Positions 1 through 9,513 of a stretch of DNA of 41,685 nt are shown in pieces. Position 1 is the stretch's first letter; every line of letters starts with the position of its first letter. Made by a program: the position numbers and the translations under genes. Source of the DNA: Thiobacillus sp. 63-78 (lineage in GTDB: Bacteria; Pseudomonadota; Gammaproteobacteria; Burkholderiales; Thiobacillaceae); assembly GCA_001899765.1 (NCBI GenBank), contig MKWM01000041.1, positions 1 to 41,685 on the forward strand, given 5' to 3'. A model generated the notes under the pieces. It made no database searches. It was not told where the DNA came from and saw only the letters and a program-made list of their open reading frames with translations.

Positions 1-25
1 TCATGTCTCCATGATCCCGATTCAC

Positions 26-76
26 CCACCTTCAGGCTCAACTCACTTTGGATTTACGCCACCACCTTCAGGCTCA
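26..76. repeat. 15-bp direct repeat pair at the left edge
   Basis: The 15-mer CCACCTTCAGGCTCA occurs at 26-40 and again at 62-76, 36 bp apart. Closely spaced short repeats just outside an open reading frame are typical of the ends of some insertion sequences, such as the IS21 family, whose transposase would lie to the left of this window. No transposase is visible, so the mobile-element reading is only an inference. Confidence 0.35.
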
Positions 77-343
77 TGTGTCATTGGACAAGGCTTCCGA
101 TGGACGAGTGAACAGCGGGGGTGCTAAGATTGTCCGGTTCGCGATCCGGTTCTTCGAGCCGCGGCGGTTCCGTGGAGTGGGGCGCGGACAGGGGGCGGGC
201 CTCAATCCGGGCTCGGCAGGCGTCGGGACGGGATGGTCTTCGGGGATTCGGAATGTCGCCAGCGAACTGGCGCGCCGACACTGGATCAACCCGGCGCATG
301 GCTGTTCGCGGTGCGCCTGCAAACTTGAGAAAAACAAAATCCA

Positions 344-369
344 GAAGCGCGGCCGGCCCGCGTTTTTTT
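344..369 (+). terminator. Intrinsic-terminator-like hairpin just upstream of thrS
   Basis: A CGCGG/CCGCG stem (348-352 with 358-362, loop CCGGC) is extended by G-T and A-T pairs and followed by seven Ts at 363-369. It ends only 18 bases before the thrS ATG. It could end transcription of an upstream unit or act as an attenuator in the thrS leader. The sequence alone does not decide between them. Confidence 0.6.
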
Positions 370-387
370 GTTCCCGGAGTTCGTAAT

Positions 388-2295
388 ATGGTCAACGTCA
401 CGCTTCCCGACGGTTCCGTCAGACAGTTCGATGCGCCGGTCACGGTGGCGCAGGTCGCGTCCAGCATCGGCGCCGGTTTGGCCAGGGCCGCGCTCGCCGG
501 GCGGGTCAACGGCGAACTGGTCGATACCAGTCATCTGATCGATGCGGATGCGCAGCTCGCCATCGTCACCGACAAGGATGCCGACGGCCTCGACATGATC
601 CGCCATTCCACCGCGCACCTGCTGGCGTACGCGGTGAAGTCGCTGTTTCCCGATGCGCAGGTGACCATCGGCCCGGTGATCGAGGACGGCTTCTACTACG
701 ATTTCGCGTACAAGCGCCCGTTCACGCCGGACGACCTGACGGCGATCGAGAAAAAAATGGCCGAGCTGGCGAAGCGGGACATCCCGGTCGAACGCAGCGT
801 GATGCCGCGCGACGAGGCGGTGAGCTTCTTCCGCGACATGGGCGAGGCGTACAAGGCCGAGATCATCGCGTCGATCCCCACCAATGAGGCTATTTCGCTG
901 TACCGCGAGGGCGATTTCATCGACCTCTGCCGCGGCCCGCACGTGCCGTCGACCGGCAAGCTCAAGCACTTCAAGCTGATGAAGCTGGCCGGTGCCTACT
1001 GGCGCGGCGACTCGAAGAACGAGATGCTGCAGCGCGTGTACGGCACGGCATGGGCGAAGAAGGAAGACCTCGACGCCTATCTGCACCGCCTGGAAGAGGC
1101 CGAAAAGCGCGACCACCGCAAGCTCGCCAGGCAGCTCGACCTGCTGCACATGCAGGACGAGGCGCCCGGCATGGTGTTCTGGCACCCCAAAGGCTGGATC
1201 GTGTGGCAGCAGATCGAACAGTACATGCGGCAGAAGTTCGTCGAATACGGCTACCAGGAAGTGCGCACCCCGGCGATGATGGACCGCGGCATGTGGGAGA
1301 AATCCGGCCACTGGGAAAACTATCACGAGAACATGTTCACCACCGCGTCGGAAAACCGCGACTACGCGGTCAAGCCGATGAACTGCCCCGGCCACGTGCA
1401 GATTTTCAACAGCGGCCTGCATTCCTATCGCGACCTGCCGCTCAGGCTGGCCGAGTTCGGCTCGTGTCACCGCAACGAGCCGTCGGGCGCGCTGCACGGC
1501 ATCATGCGGGTGCGCGGTTTCACCCAGGACGATGCGCACATCTTCTGCACCGAAGACCAGATCGAGCCGGAAGTGGCCGATTTCATCGTCATGCTGCAGA
1601 AGGTCTATGCCGATTTCGGTTTCCACGACGTGCTGGTCAAGCTGTCGACCCGGCCGGACAAGCGCGTCGGCTCGGACGAGTCCTGGGACAAGGCGGAAGC
1701 GGCGCTGGCGGCGGCCCTGGATGAGAACCGGCTGGCCTACGACCTGCAGCCGGGCGAGGGCGCCTTTTACGGGCCGAAGATCGAATTCACGCTGAAGGAC
1801 ACGCTCGGCCGTCTGTGGCAGTGCGGCACCATCCAGCTCGACTTCAACCTGCCGGTGCGCCTGGGGGCCGAGTTCGTCGACGAGGACAACGGCCGCAAGC
1901 CGCCGGTGATGCTGCATCGCGCGATCCTCGGTTCGATGGAACGCTTCATCGGCATCCTGATCGAGCACCACGCCGGCAACTTCCCGCTGTGGCTGGCGCC
2001 GGTGCAGGTGATGGTCCTGAATATCAGCGAACGCCAGGCCGAGTATGCGCAGAAAATCGTGCTGGCGCTGCGCGAGGCGGGCATCCGTGCGGTGTCGGAC
2101 TTGAGTAATAACAAGATTACCTATAAAATCCGGGAGCATAGCTTGCAGAAACTGCCTTACCAGGTGGTCGTCGGCGACAAGGAAATGGAGGCGGGTGTGG
2201 TCGCCGTCCGTGCCCGCGGCAACCTGGATCTGGGGCAGATCGGTTTGAATGACTTGATTGCGCGCCTGCAGGCGGAAACGCGGGCGCGTCAGTAA
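388..2295 (+). CDS. thrS: Threonine--tRNA ligase (ThrRS)
   Basis: Charges tRNA-Thr with threonine in the cytoplasm. The 635-residue product has the usual full-length layout: TGS domain (about 1-61), editing domain (HSTAHLLA and CRGPHV motifs), class II catalytic core and C-terminal anticodon-binding domain. The three zinc and threonine ligands of the family are present as C333 (MNCPGH), H384 (DDAH) and H510 (MLHRA). Motif 2 ([13 protein letters not shown]) is intact. I chose the ATG at 388 because it is preceded by a CGGAG ribosome site and begins the conserved TGS sequence [10 protein letters not shown]. The frame is open further upstream, but that part is not family-like. It leads the thrS-infC-rpmI-rplT-pheST-ihfA block, in the order known from many proteobacteria. 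Confidence 0.97.
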   Translation: MVNVTLPDGSVRQFDAPVTVAQVASSIGAGLARAALAGRVNGELVDTSHLIDADAQLAIVTDKDADGLDMIRHSTAHLLAYAVKSLFPDAQVTIGPVIEDGFYYDFAYKRPFTPDDLTAIEKKMAELAKRDIPVERSVMPRDEAVSFFRDMGEAYKAEIIASIPTNEAISLYREGDFIDLCRGPHVPSTGKLKHFKLMKLAGAYWRGDSKNEMLQRVYGTAWAKKEDLDAYLHRLEEAEKRDHRKLARQLDLLHMQDEAPGMVFWHPKGWIVWQQIEQYMRQKFVEYGYQEVRTPAMMDRGMWEKSGHWENYHENMFTTASENRDYAVKPMNCPGHVQIFNSGLHSYRDLPLRLAEFGSCHRNEPSGALHGIMRVRGFTQDDAHIFCTEDQIEPEVADFIVMLQKVYADFGFHDVLVKLSTRPDKRVGSDESWDKAEAALAAALDENRLAYDLQPGEGAFYGPKIEFTLKDTLGRLWQCGTIQLDFNLPVRLGAEFVDEDNGRKPPVMLHRAILGSMERFIGILIEHHAGNFPLWLAPVQVMVLNISERQAEYAQKIVLALREAGIRAVSDLSNNKITYKIREHSLQKLPYQVVVGDKEMEAGVVAVRARGNLDLGQIGLNDLIARLQAETRARQ

Positions 2296-2307
2296 CGGCG
2301 GTCAGAC

Positions 2308-2351
2308 AAGGCGTCGGAGCCACCCGTCATTGGGGGGTGGCCCCACGCCTT
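2308..2351 (+). promoter_or_regulatory. Strong stem-loop between thrS and infC
   Basis: Two stacked helices are visible: AAGGCGT (2308-2314) pairs with ACGCCTT (2345-2351), and GCCACCC (2319-2325) pairs with GGGTGGC (2335-2341), with an internal loop between them. A T-rich but interrupted tract (CTTCTTTACTTTGTTT) follows. It may be a weak terminator or an IF3 leader element. No clean U-run follows, so I do not call it a terminator outright. Confidence 0.55.
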
Positions 2352-2417
2352 CTTTACTTTGTTTGACCTTGTTTTGCCTCGACGCCGGGCGTCAGGTTTT
2401 GATTTGGAGAATTGCTC

Positions 2418-2942
2418 ATCGCGACAGAAAAGAAGCAGACACGCATCAACGGCGAAATTACCGCTCCCGAGGTGCGTTTGGTCGGTGTGGAAGGCGAGCA
2501 GCTTGGCATTGTGAAGATTTACGATGCGCTGCGGCAGGCGGAAGAAGCTGATCTGGATCTGGTTGAAATCGCACCGACGGCGCAGCCGCCCGTGTGCAAG
2601 GTCATGGACTATGGCAAGTTCAAGTACCAGGAAAGCAAGAAGCAGCACGAAGCCAAGCTGAAGCAGAAGCAGGTCCAGATCAAGGAAATCAAGTTCCGTC
2701 CGGGTACCGACGAAGGCGATTACCAGATCAAGCTGCGCAACCTCATCAAGTTTCTTGAAGACGGTGACAAGACCAAGATTACATTGCGTTTTCGGGGCCG
2801 CGAAATGGCCCACCAGGAAATCGGCATGAATCAGTTGAAGCGGGTATCGGCGGACCTGGCCGAGCTCGCGGTGGTCGAGCAGTTCCCCAAGATGGAAGGC
2901 CGCCAGCTGGTGATGATGCTGGCGCCGAAAAAAAAGGTTTGA
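2418..2942 (+). CDS. infC: Translation initiation factor IF-3, non-AUG start
   Basis: IF3 binds the 30S subunit, checks the start codon and keeps ribosomal subunits apart. The product has the N-domain ([28 protein letters not shown]) and the C-domain ([26 protein letters not shown]) of the family, about 174 residues. No ATG or GTG lies near the expected N-terminus. In frame there is a TTG at 2412 and an ATC at 2418. The GGAGA ribosome site at 2406-2410 is one base from the TTG but seven from the ATC, so I favour ATC, giving [12 protein letters not shown] after the first residue. IF3 genes are known to start at rare codons (AUU in E. coli) so that IF3 represses its own translation. The stop is followed by a 156-bp leader before rpmI. 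Confidence 0.95.
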   Translation: MATEKKQTRINGEITAPEVRLVGVEGEQLGIVKIYDALRQAEEADLDLVEIAPTAQPPVCKVMDYGKFKYQESKKQHEAKLKQKQVQIKEIKFRPGTDEGDYQIKLRNLIKFLEDGDKTKITLRFRGREMAHQEIGMNQLKRVSADLAELAVVEQFPKMEGRQLVMMLAPKKKV

Positions 2943-2957
2943 GGGTTGTTTGTACTG

Positions 2958-2981
2958 CATTCGCTTGAGTGCAGGCGAATG
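2958..2981 (+). promoter_or_regulatory. Hairpin in the infC-rpmI intergenic leader
   Basis: CATTCGC (2958-2964) can pair with GCGAATG (2975-2981); a competing CTGCA/TGCAG pairing overlaps it. In E. coli the rpmI-rplT messenger is controlled by L20 binding to RNA structure upstream of rpmI. This hairpin lies in the equivalent place, but I see no proof that it is an L20 site. Confidence 0.35.
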
Positions 2982-3098
2982 TGAGACCGGCGTTTCTCGT
3001 ATCCCTCGGGATCAAAAACGTCACAATACGTGCAGTCGGGTTGGTGAAGCATTCCGCGTCGCGGGGTCACCTGACCGCATGAGATAAAAGGACATATC

Positions 3099-3296
3099 AT
3101 GCCCAAGATGAAAAGCAAGAGCGGCGCCGCCAAGCGCTTCCGCGCGCTGGGTGGCGGCGGGTTCAAGCGCTCGCACGCGTTCATGCGCCACATTCTCACC
3201 AAGAAGAGCACCAAGCGTAAGCGCCAGTTGCGCGGCATGGAAACCGTCAATGCCAGCAACCACAAGACCGTGGCGCGCATGTTGCCCTACGCATAA
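3099..3296 (+). CDS. rpmI: 50S ribosomal protein L35
   Basis: Small basic protein of the large ribosomal subunit, 65 residues, the normal size. It begins [14 protein letters not shown] and carries the family's lysine- and arginine-rich core ([16 protein letters not shown]). An AAAGGAC ribosome site precedes the ATG. It lies 12 bp upstream of rplT, the invariant bacterial pairing, so the two are co-translated from one messenger. Confidence 0.97.
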   Translation: MPKMKSKSGAAKRFRALGGGGFKRSHAFMRHILTKKSTKRKRQLRGMETVNASNHKTVARMLPYA

Positions 3297-3308
3297 AGGA
3301 GAGAAAAC

Positions 3309-3668
3309 ATGTCACGCGTCAAACGGGGCGTAACCGCCCGCGCCAGCCACAAGAAAATCCTCGATGCCGCCAAAGGCTATCGCGGCCGCCGCAAGAACGT
3401 ATTCCGCGTCGCCAACGAAGCGGTGATGAAGGCCGGTCAGTACCAGTACCGCGACCGTCGTCAGCGCAAGCGCCAGTTCCGCGCCCTGTGGATTGCCCGT
3501 ATCAATGCCGCCTCGCGTCAGCACGGTCTGACCTACAGTGTGTTCATGAACGGCCTGTCGCGTGCCGAAATCGGCATCGACCGCAAGGTGTTGTCCGACA
3601 TCGCGATTTTCGACAAGGACGCCTTTGCCAGGATCGTCGATCAGGTCAAGGCCAAGCTCGCTGCGTAA
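3309..3668 (+). CDS. rplT: 50S ribosomal protein L20
   Basis: Binds 23S rRNA early in assembly of the large subunit; in E. coli it also represses translation of rpmI-rplT. The 119-residue protein matches the family length and starts [18 protein letters not shown], with the basic N-terminal extension ([14 protein letters not shown]) and the globular C-terminus ([19 protein letters not shown]). AAAGGAGAG is a strong ribosome site. An intrinsic terminator follows 20 bp after the stop, closing this transcript before pheS. Confidence 0.97.
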   Translation: MSRVKRGVTARASHKKILDAAKGYRGRRKNVFRVANEAVMKAGQYQYRDRRQRKRQFRALWIARINAASRQHGLTYSVFMNGLSRAEIGIDRKVLSDIAIFDKDAFARIVDQVKAKLAA

Positions 3669-3687
3669 GCAACACCGAAGCAACAAG

Positions 3688-3710
3688 AAAAGGCCGCAAG
3701 GCCTTTTTTT
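3688..3710 (+). terminator. Intrinsic terminator after rplT
   Basis: AAAAGGCC (3688-3695), a GCAA tetraloop, GGCCTTTT (3700-3707) and a run of seven Ts. This is a textbook rho-independent terminator and would separate the ribosomal protein transcript from pheST, at least partly. Confidence 0.9.
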
Positions 3711-3736
3711 GTTGGCGTGGTTCTAAAAACAGTTTG

Positions 3737-3803
3737 TCCGCGAAGGACGCGAAGCTCACGAAAAAAGCCCCTCATCTTCGCGTTCCTTCGCGTCCTTCGC
3801 GGA
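3737..3803. repeat. 18-bp perfect inverted repeat between rplT and pheS
   Basis: TCCGCGAAGGACGCGAAG at 3737-3754 is the exact reverse complement of 3786-3803, and an extra TTCGCGTTC copy sits inside the right arm. The GCGAAGGACGCGAAG type of sequence recurs between genes in many environmental bacteria as a dispersed palindromic element. It lies 24 bp before the pheS ATG, so in RNA it would form a long hairpin over the pheS leader. Confidence 0.75.
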
Positions 3804-3806
3804 TAA

Positions 3807-4847
<1,041 letters not shown>

Positions 4848-4863
4848 CTAGAGCGCATTCATC

Positions 4864-7209
4864 ATGCAATTTCCTGAATCATGGCTGCGCAACCTCGTCA
4901 ATCCTGCGCTCGATACCGCGCAGCTTGCCCATGTCGTGACCATGGCGGGTCTAGAGGTCGAAGCGCTGACGCCTGTCGCGCCGCCGTTCAGCAACGTGGT
5001 GGTGGCCGAGATCCTGTCGGCTGAGAAGCATCCCGATGCCGACCGCCTGCGCGTGTGCCAGGTCGACGTCGGCGAAGCGTCGCCCGTCACCATCGTGTGC
5101 GGCGCCCCGAACGCGGCAGCCGGGCTCAAGGTGCCGTGCGCCCGGCCCGGGGCGATCCTGCCGGGAATCGAAATCAAGGTCGCCCGGGTGCGCGGCGTCG
5201 AGTCTTACGGCATGTTGTGTTCGACCCGTGAACTCGGTCTGGAAGGCGCGGCGGACGGTTTGATGGTGCTGCCCGGGGATGCGCCGGTGGGCGAGGATTT
5301 CCGCGGCTGGCTCCATCTCGACGATACCCTCGTCACCCTGAAACTCACGCCCAACCGGGCGGACTGCTTGTCGATGCAGGGCCTGGCGCGGGAAGTCGGC
5401 GCCCTCACCGGCGCCGAGGTGCGTCTGCCCCAGGTCCAGGCTGTCGATACGCGCATCCAGGACACGGTGCCGCTGCGGGTATCGGCCAGCGAAGCCTGCC
5501 CGCTGTATCTGGGACGCGTGGTGCGCGGGATCGACGCGCAGGCGCCGACGCCGCGCTGGATGGCGGAACGCCTGGAGCGCAGCGGCATTCGCCCGCTGCT
5601 GGCGCCGGTCGACGTCACCAACTACGTGCTGCTTGAACTCGGTCAGCCGATGCATGCCTTCGCGCTGTCGCGCCTCCATGGCGGCATCGAGGTGCGCATG
5701 GCGCGCGAGGGCGAATGCCTGGAATTGCTGAATGGCCAGACTGCCGAACTGGCCCTCGACATGCTGGTGATCGCCGACGCCAGCGGCCCGGTGGCGCTGG
5801 CCGGCATCATGGGCGGCTTGCCGACCAGCGTCGAACGGGCGACCGTGGATATCTTTCTCGAGGCGGCTTTCTTCGCCCCGGCCGCTATTGCCGGGCGGGC
5901 TCGCCGGCTGGGCCTGTCCACCGATTCGTCGCACCGCTTCGAACGCGGTGTCGATTTCGGCGCCACCCGCCGGGCGATGGAGCGTGCCACCGAGTTGCTG
6001 ATCGGCATCTGCGGCGGCCAGGCCGGACCCGTGACCGAGGCCGTGGCGACTTTGCCGCAACGCCCGCCGATTACGTTGCGACTGGCGCGGCTCAAGCGCG
6101 TGGCCGGGGTCGAACTGGACGCTGAGCAGGTGGCGCGTGATCTCACCGCGCTCGGCGCGCATGTCGAACGCCGGGATGACCATCTCGTCGTCACACCGCC
6201 AAGTTTCCGCTTCGATCTCGCGATCGAGGAAGACCTGATCGAAGAAGCGGTACGCCTGTTCGGTTACGACAACATTCCGGCGCGACCGCCCGCCGCGCCG
6301 TCGCGCATGTTGCCGCAGGACGAAACCGTTCTGGCCGACGATGCGCTGCGCCAGATGCTGGTCGGCCTGGACTACCAGGAGGTCATCACCTACAGCTTCG
6401 TCGATCCGGCCTGGGAGACGGCGCTTGACGCAAATGCCCGCCCGCTGCCGCTGGCCAATCCCATCGCCAGCCAGTTGTCGGCGATGCGCACGACCCTGTG
6501 GGGCGGCCTGATCGAGACCCTGCGCCACAACCTGAATCGCCAGTTGGAGCGGGTACGTATTTTCGAACTGGGGCGGGTGTACACGTCACCTGCTGAACAG
6601 CCAGTGAAACTGGGCGGACTGGCCTATGGCGACGTGCTGCCCGAGCAATGGGGCGTGTCGTCGCGCCGGGTCGATTTCTTCGATCTCAAGGGTGATCTCG
6701 AGCGTCTCGTCGGCCACCCGCTCGACACGCAGCGCGGCACGCATCCCGCCCTGCACCCCGGACAGAGTGCCGAGGTGCGGGTCGATGGCCGGGCGATCGG
6801 CTGGATGGGCATGCTGCATCCGCGTCTGGTGCAGACTTTCGACCTGCCGGCCGCGCCGATGCTGTTCGAACTCGACAGCCGGGCACTCGCTCTGCGTGAT
6901 GTGCCACGGCACGCGAGTCTCTCGCGTTTTCCCCAGGTGCGGCGCGATCTGGCGTTCGTGCTGGATGCTCATACGCCGGCTGGCGAATTGCTGGCTGCCT
7001 TGCGCGAAGCCGCGCCAGGTAGTGTGCAGGCCATCGAAGTATTTGACGATTACCGTGGGAAAGGCATGCAGGAAAGCCAAAAAAGCCTTGCTATACGGGT
7101 AGTTATGCAAGATACTGAACGCACATTGACGGATCGGGATGTGGAGGATGCCGTGCAGAAGCTGGTCAATGCCGCACTTCGTCAATGCAATGCCGGTTTA
7201 CGTACTTGA
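4864..7209 (+). CDS. pheT: Phenylalanine--tRNA ligase beta subunit
   Basis: Beta subunit of PheRS; it holds the editing site and tRNA-binding modules. At 781 residues it has the normal domain order: EMAP-like tRNA-binding domain (about 40-150, ending in RVRGVESYGMLCSTRELGL), B3/B4 editing region, B5, inactive class II-like core and C-terminal anticodon-binding domain (about 690-781; SRFPQVRRDLAFVLD). It follows pheS closely and precedes ihfA, the same order as in E. coli. Confidence 0.97.
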   Translation: MQFPESWLRNLVNPALDTAQLAHVVTMAGLEVEALTPVAPPFSNVVVAEILSAEKHPDADRLRVCQVDVGEASPVTIVCGAPNAAAGLKVPCARPGAILPGIEIKVARVRGVESYGMLCSTRELGLEGAADGLMVLPGDAPVGEDFRGWLHLDDTLVTLKLTPNRADCLSMQGLAREVGALTGAEVRLPQVQAVDTRIQDTVPLRVSASEACPLYLGRVVRGIDAQAPTPRWMAERLERSGIRPLLAPVDVTNYVLLELGQPMHAFALSRLHGGIEVRMAREGECLELLNGQTAELALDMLVIADASGPVALAGIMGGLPTSVERATVDIFLEAAFFAPAAIAGRARRLGLSTDSSHRFERGVDFGATRRAMERATELLIGICGGQAGPVTEAVATLPQRPPITLRLARLKRVAGVELDAEQVARDLTALGAHVERRDDHLVVTPPSFRFDLAIEEDLIEEAVRLFGYDNIPARPPAAPSRMLPQDETVLADDALRQMLVGLDYQEVITYSFVDPAWETALDANARPLPLANPIASQLSAMRTTLWGGLIETLRHNLNRQLERVRIFELGRVYTSPAEQPVKLGGLAYGDVLPEQWGVSSRRVDFFDLKGDLERLVGHPLDTQRGTHPALHPGQSAEVRVDGRAIGWMGMLHPRLVQTFDLPAAPMLFELDSRALALRDVPRHASLSRFPQVRRDLAFVLDAHTPAGELLAALREAAPGSVQAIEVFDDYRGKGMQESQKSLAIRVVMQDTERTLTDRDVEDAVQKLVNAALRQCNAGLRT

Positions 7210-7275
7210 CGCATCTCCCCTTTTTCATGCGTTGGTGCACAACCCTTCACCAGCCTTCACTGACTTCTATTAAGC

Positions 7276-7587
7276 ATGGCCACTCTCACCAAAGCTGATC
7301 TAGCTGAACTGCTGTTTGAAAAAGTGGGTTTGAACAAACGCGAGGCGAAGGATGTCGTCGAGTCGTTTTTCGACGAAATCCGCCTGTCGCTCGAAAAGGG
7401 GGATATCGTCAAACTGTCCGGGTTCGGGAATTTCCAGTGCCGCGAGAAACCGCAGCGCCCTGGCCGCAACCCCAAAACCGGCGAGGAAATGCCGATTTCC
7501 GCGCGTCGCGTGGTGACCTTCCACGCCAGCCAGAAACTCAAATCGCAAGTCGAAGGCGCCCAAATTGGAACGCCCGGCGCGGAGTGA
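7276..7587 (+). CDS. ihfA: Integration host factor alpha subunit
   Basis: DNA-bending nucleoid protein that works as a heterodimer with IHF beta in transcription, replication and recombination. The 103-residue protein has the DNABII fold signatures: [22 protein letters not shown] at the start, [13 protein letters not shown], and the beta arm with [10 protein letters not shown]. The prolines that intercalate into DNA lie in that arm. Position after pheT is conserved in proteobacteria. The 3' end overlaps the next gene by 23 bp if that gene starts at the TTG. Confidence 0.95.
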   Translation: MATLTKADLAELLFEKVGLNKREAKDVVESFFDEIRLSLEKGDIVKLSGFGNFQCREKPQRPGRNPKTGEEMPISARRVVTFHASQKLKSQVEGAQIGTPGAE

Positions 7588-7933
7588 ACTGCCGCCGATC
7601 CCGGCCAAACGCTATTTCACCATTGGTGAAGTGTCCGAGTTGTGTGCGGTCAAGGCACACGTCCTGCGCTACTGGGAGCAGGAATTCGCCCAGTTGCATC
7701 CGGTCAAGCGGCGCGGCAATCGCCGCTACTATCAGCACCACGAAGTCCTGCTGATCCGTCGCATCCGCGAATTGCTGTATGAAGAGGGTTTCACCATCAG
7801 CGGCGCCCGGCAGCGCCTGGAGCACGACGCCGATGCTCCCTCCGAATCCGTATCCGCCTCCGCACGCATCCAGTCTCCGGAAATCGGCAAACTGCGCGCA
7901 GAAATTGAAGCGATCCTGAAAATATTGGACTGA
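7565..7933 (+). CDS. MerR-family transcriptional regulator
   Basis: The N-terminal half is a MerR winged helix-turn-helix ([21 protein letters not shown], then [21 protein letters not shown]), followed by a short C-terminal tail with no metal-binding cysteines; 122 residues from the TTG at 7565. Several betaproteobacteria carry a similar small MerR-like gene right after ihfA, often upstream of a proline tRNA. The ligand is unknown. The TTG start overlaps ihfA by 23 bp. No in-frame ATG exists before the helix-turn-helix, so a TTG or another rare start must be used. Confidence 0.85.
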   Translation: MERPARSELPPIPAKRYFTIGEVSELCAVKAHVLRYWEQEFAQLHPVKRRGNRRYYQHHEVLLIRRIRELLYEEGFTISGARQRLEHDADAPSESVSASARIQSPEIGKLRAEIEAILKILD

Positions 7934-7980
7934 CTGGCTTCCGCCCAATGCCGCTCCTCTGTTAGAATGCGGGGCTTCGT

Positions 7981-8057
7981 CGGGGCGTAGCGCAGCCTGG
8001 TAGCGCACCTGCATGGGGTGCAGGGGGTCGGAAGTTCGAATCTTCTCGCCCCGACCA
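7981..8057 (+). tRNA. tRNA-Pro (anticodon GGG)
   Basis: A 77-nt cloverleaf with encoded CCA end: acceptor stem CGGGGCG pairs with CGCCCCG, D arm GCGCAGCCTGGTAGCGC, anticodon stem CCTGC/GCAGG with loop ATGGGGT (anticodon GGG, reading CCC and CCU), and T arm GAAGTTCGAATCTTC. It reads in the same direction as ihfA and merR. Confidence 0.97.
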
Positions 8058-8072
8058 AAAAATCGGGAATCG

Positions 8073-8096
8073 GGGTCGGTCATGCCGACCCTTTTT
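8073..8096 (+). terminator. Intrinsic terminator after tRNA-Pro(GGG)
   Basis: GGGTCGG (8073-8079) pairs with CCGACCC (8085-8091) around loop TCATG and is followed by five Ts. It ends the tRNA transcript. Confidence 0.88.
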
Positions 8097-8192
8097 CTTT
8101 GCGGCGACAGAAACCCTGTCACTGTTGCGGCATCTGCGATGTTCGGTATCAAGGCACTATACTTAATGTTTGTTCAATACTAGGAGAAAGCT

Positions 8193-8777
8193 ATGGAACA
8201 CACTTTGCCCGCACTGCCCTTTGCCATGGACGCGCTCGCGCCTCACATGTCCAGGGAAACCTTCGAATACCACTATGCGAAACACCATCAGGCCTATGTG
8301 ACCAATCTCAACAACCTGATCAAGGGCACCGATTACGAGAACAAATCGCTCGAGGACATCGTCAAGAGCGCGCCTGCCGGGGGCATTTACAACAACGCGG
8401 CACAGGTTTCGAACCACACCTTTTTCTGGAATTGCCTGACGCCCAATGGCGGCGGTGCGCCGGGCGGTGCGCTGGGTGACGCCATCAACAAGAAATGGGG
8501 TTCGCTGGATGAGTTCAAGAAGGCTTTCCAGACCAGCGCCGTCGGCAACTTCGGTTCCGGCTGGACCTGGCTGGTGAAGAAGGCGGACGGTTCGGTCGAC
8601 ATCGTCAACATGGGCGCGGCCGGCACCCCGCTGACTACCGCCGACAAGCCCCTGCTGTGCATCGACGTATGGGAGCATGCCTACTACATCGACTACCGCA
8701 ATGCACGCCCCAAGTTCGTCGAGACCTTCCTCGCCAATCTGGTGAACTGGAAATTCGCCGAAGCGAATTTCGCCTGA
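8193..8777 (+). CDS. sodB: Superoxide dismutase [Fe]
   Basis: Dismutes superoxide in the cytoplasm. The 194-residue protein has the four metal ligands of the Fe/Mn SOD family: H27 (EYHYAKHHQ), H75 (SNHTFFWN), D158 and H162 (DVWEHAYY). The sequence MGAAGTPLTT ahead of the DVWEH motif and the overall length favour the iron-type SodB. AGGAGA is a good ribosome site, and a TATACT hexamer at 8158-8163 could be the -10 box. It forms its own transcription unit between the tRNA terminator and its own terminator. Confidence 0.95.
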   Translation: MEHTLPALPFAMDALAPHMSRETFEYHYAKHHQAYVTNLNNLIKGTDYENKSLEDIVKSAPAGGIYNNAAQVSNHTFFWNCLTPNGGGAPGGALGDAINKKWGSLDEFKKAFQTSAVGNFGSGWTWLVKKADGSVDIVNMGAAGTPLTTADKPLLCIDVWEHAYYIDYRNARPKFVETFLANLVNWKFAEANFA

Positions 8778-8805
8778 TCCCGCCTCCTAGCAGGCTGTCA
8801 ACCGC

Positions 8806-8835
8806 AACCGGAGCGCCATGCTCCGGTTTTATTTT
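8806..8835 (+). terminator. Intrinsic terminator after sodB
   Basis: AACCGGAGC (8806-8814) pairs with GCTCCGGTT (8820-8828) around a five-base loop, followed by TTATTTT. It abuts the stop codon of the convergent minus-strand gene at 8829, so the T-run lies inside the end of that gene. Confidence 0.9.
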
Positions 8836-9512
8836 GTGTCCGTACTGGCGGGGGCCAGTCTCAGGATATCCAGATAGCCGCCTTGCATCATGGCCTGCGC
8901 TTCCCGCCGCAGGCTGTCATGGCCCGCTTGCGGCGGGACATTCCCATCCAGCATCTGCAGCATGCGCACCCAGCCTGCCCGCTGGTTTGCCACCGTCCTG
9001 GGCGCGGCGACGCCCTGCCGGCGCAATTCGGCGGCACGGCTGACGAGGCGGAATTTCGCGGCTTCGAGTTGCGGGGGCAGGGGCAGCGCAAGGTCGAAAC
9101 TGACGTCCAGCCGGCAGGCATCATCAACCTGCGGTGCCGGTTGCGGCGGCGGCCGCCAGGACAGTTCGTCCGGACCGGGCGCGATGCACCCGGGATCGGG
9201 CGGAAACTTGTAGAAACCCCATTTGGCACCCATCCAGCATTCAAGCAGCACGCGTTCGTCTTCCACCACGCACAGTTCGCCAGTGGGAGCGGCGAGGTCG
9301 GCGTCGCCGGGCAGCGGGCCGTAGGCGCGCGGGTCGAGCTTCCAGCGCGAGAAATCGCGATGGGGCGGCGCGCCGTAGTCGGCTTCGAGGGTACGCCAGA
9401 TGGCGATGAAGGTCTGATAGTCGCGCCGATAGCCGGGATGGCGGCGCAGGAATTCCCACGCCCACTGGTCGCGTGTCAGGGTGGCGCAATACGCGTAGGC
9501 GTCGCTCTCCAT
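8829..9512 (-). CDS. Hypothetical protein with WAWEFLRR N-terminal motif (DUF6499-like)
   Basis: A 227-residue cytoplasmic protein. The N-terminus contains DQWAWEFLRRHPGYRRDY, which resembles the short N-terminal domain (DUF6499 type) seen in proteins loosely annotated as transcriptional regulators. The rest is proline-rich in the middle (SWRPPPQPAP) and helical at the end. I do not recognise a catalytic motif. The start at 9512 is chosen because it sits one base past the stop of the upstream lipoprotein gene, and the open frame further upstream has non-coding composition. It is the last gene of the selO operon, which is the only clue to its role. Confidence 0.75.
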   Translation of the reverse strand: MESDAYAYCATLTRDQWAWEFLRRHPGYRRDYQTFIAIWRTLEADYGAPPHRDFSRWKLDPRAYGPLPGDADLAAPTGELCVVEDERVLLECWMGAKWGFYKFPPDPGCIAPGPDELSWRPPPQPAPQVDDACRLDVSFDLALPLPPQLEAAKFRLVSRAAELRRQGVAAPRTVANQRAGWVRMLQMLDGNVPPQAGHDSLRREAQAMMQGGYLDILRLAPASTDTK

Positions 9513-9513
9513 G

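Larger units (their letters stand above)
1..387. other. Leader region upstream of thrS
   Basis: I see no convincing gene in these 387 bases. The in-frame extension of thrS upstream of 388 has low-complexity Arg/Ser/Gly composition and looks like read-through rather than coding sequence. The stretch holds the direct repeat near the left edge and the terminator-like hairpin just before thrS. The thrS promoter must lie here, but I could not pick it with confidence. Confidence 0.5.

Noticed and set aside
121..387. N-terminal extension of ThrRS
   Set aside because: The frame is open, but it crosses the terminator-like hairpin and has no family similarity; the ATG at 388 has a ribosome site and the TGS sequence.
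286..2139. Long minus-strand ORF opposite thrS (617 codons)
   Set aside because: It is a shadow of thrS in GC-rich DNA. The same holds for long antisense frames opposite pheT, metG, the RND genes, the TonB receptor and the VWA gene.
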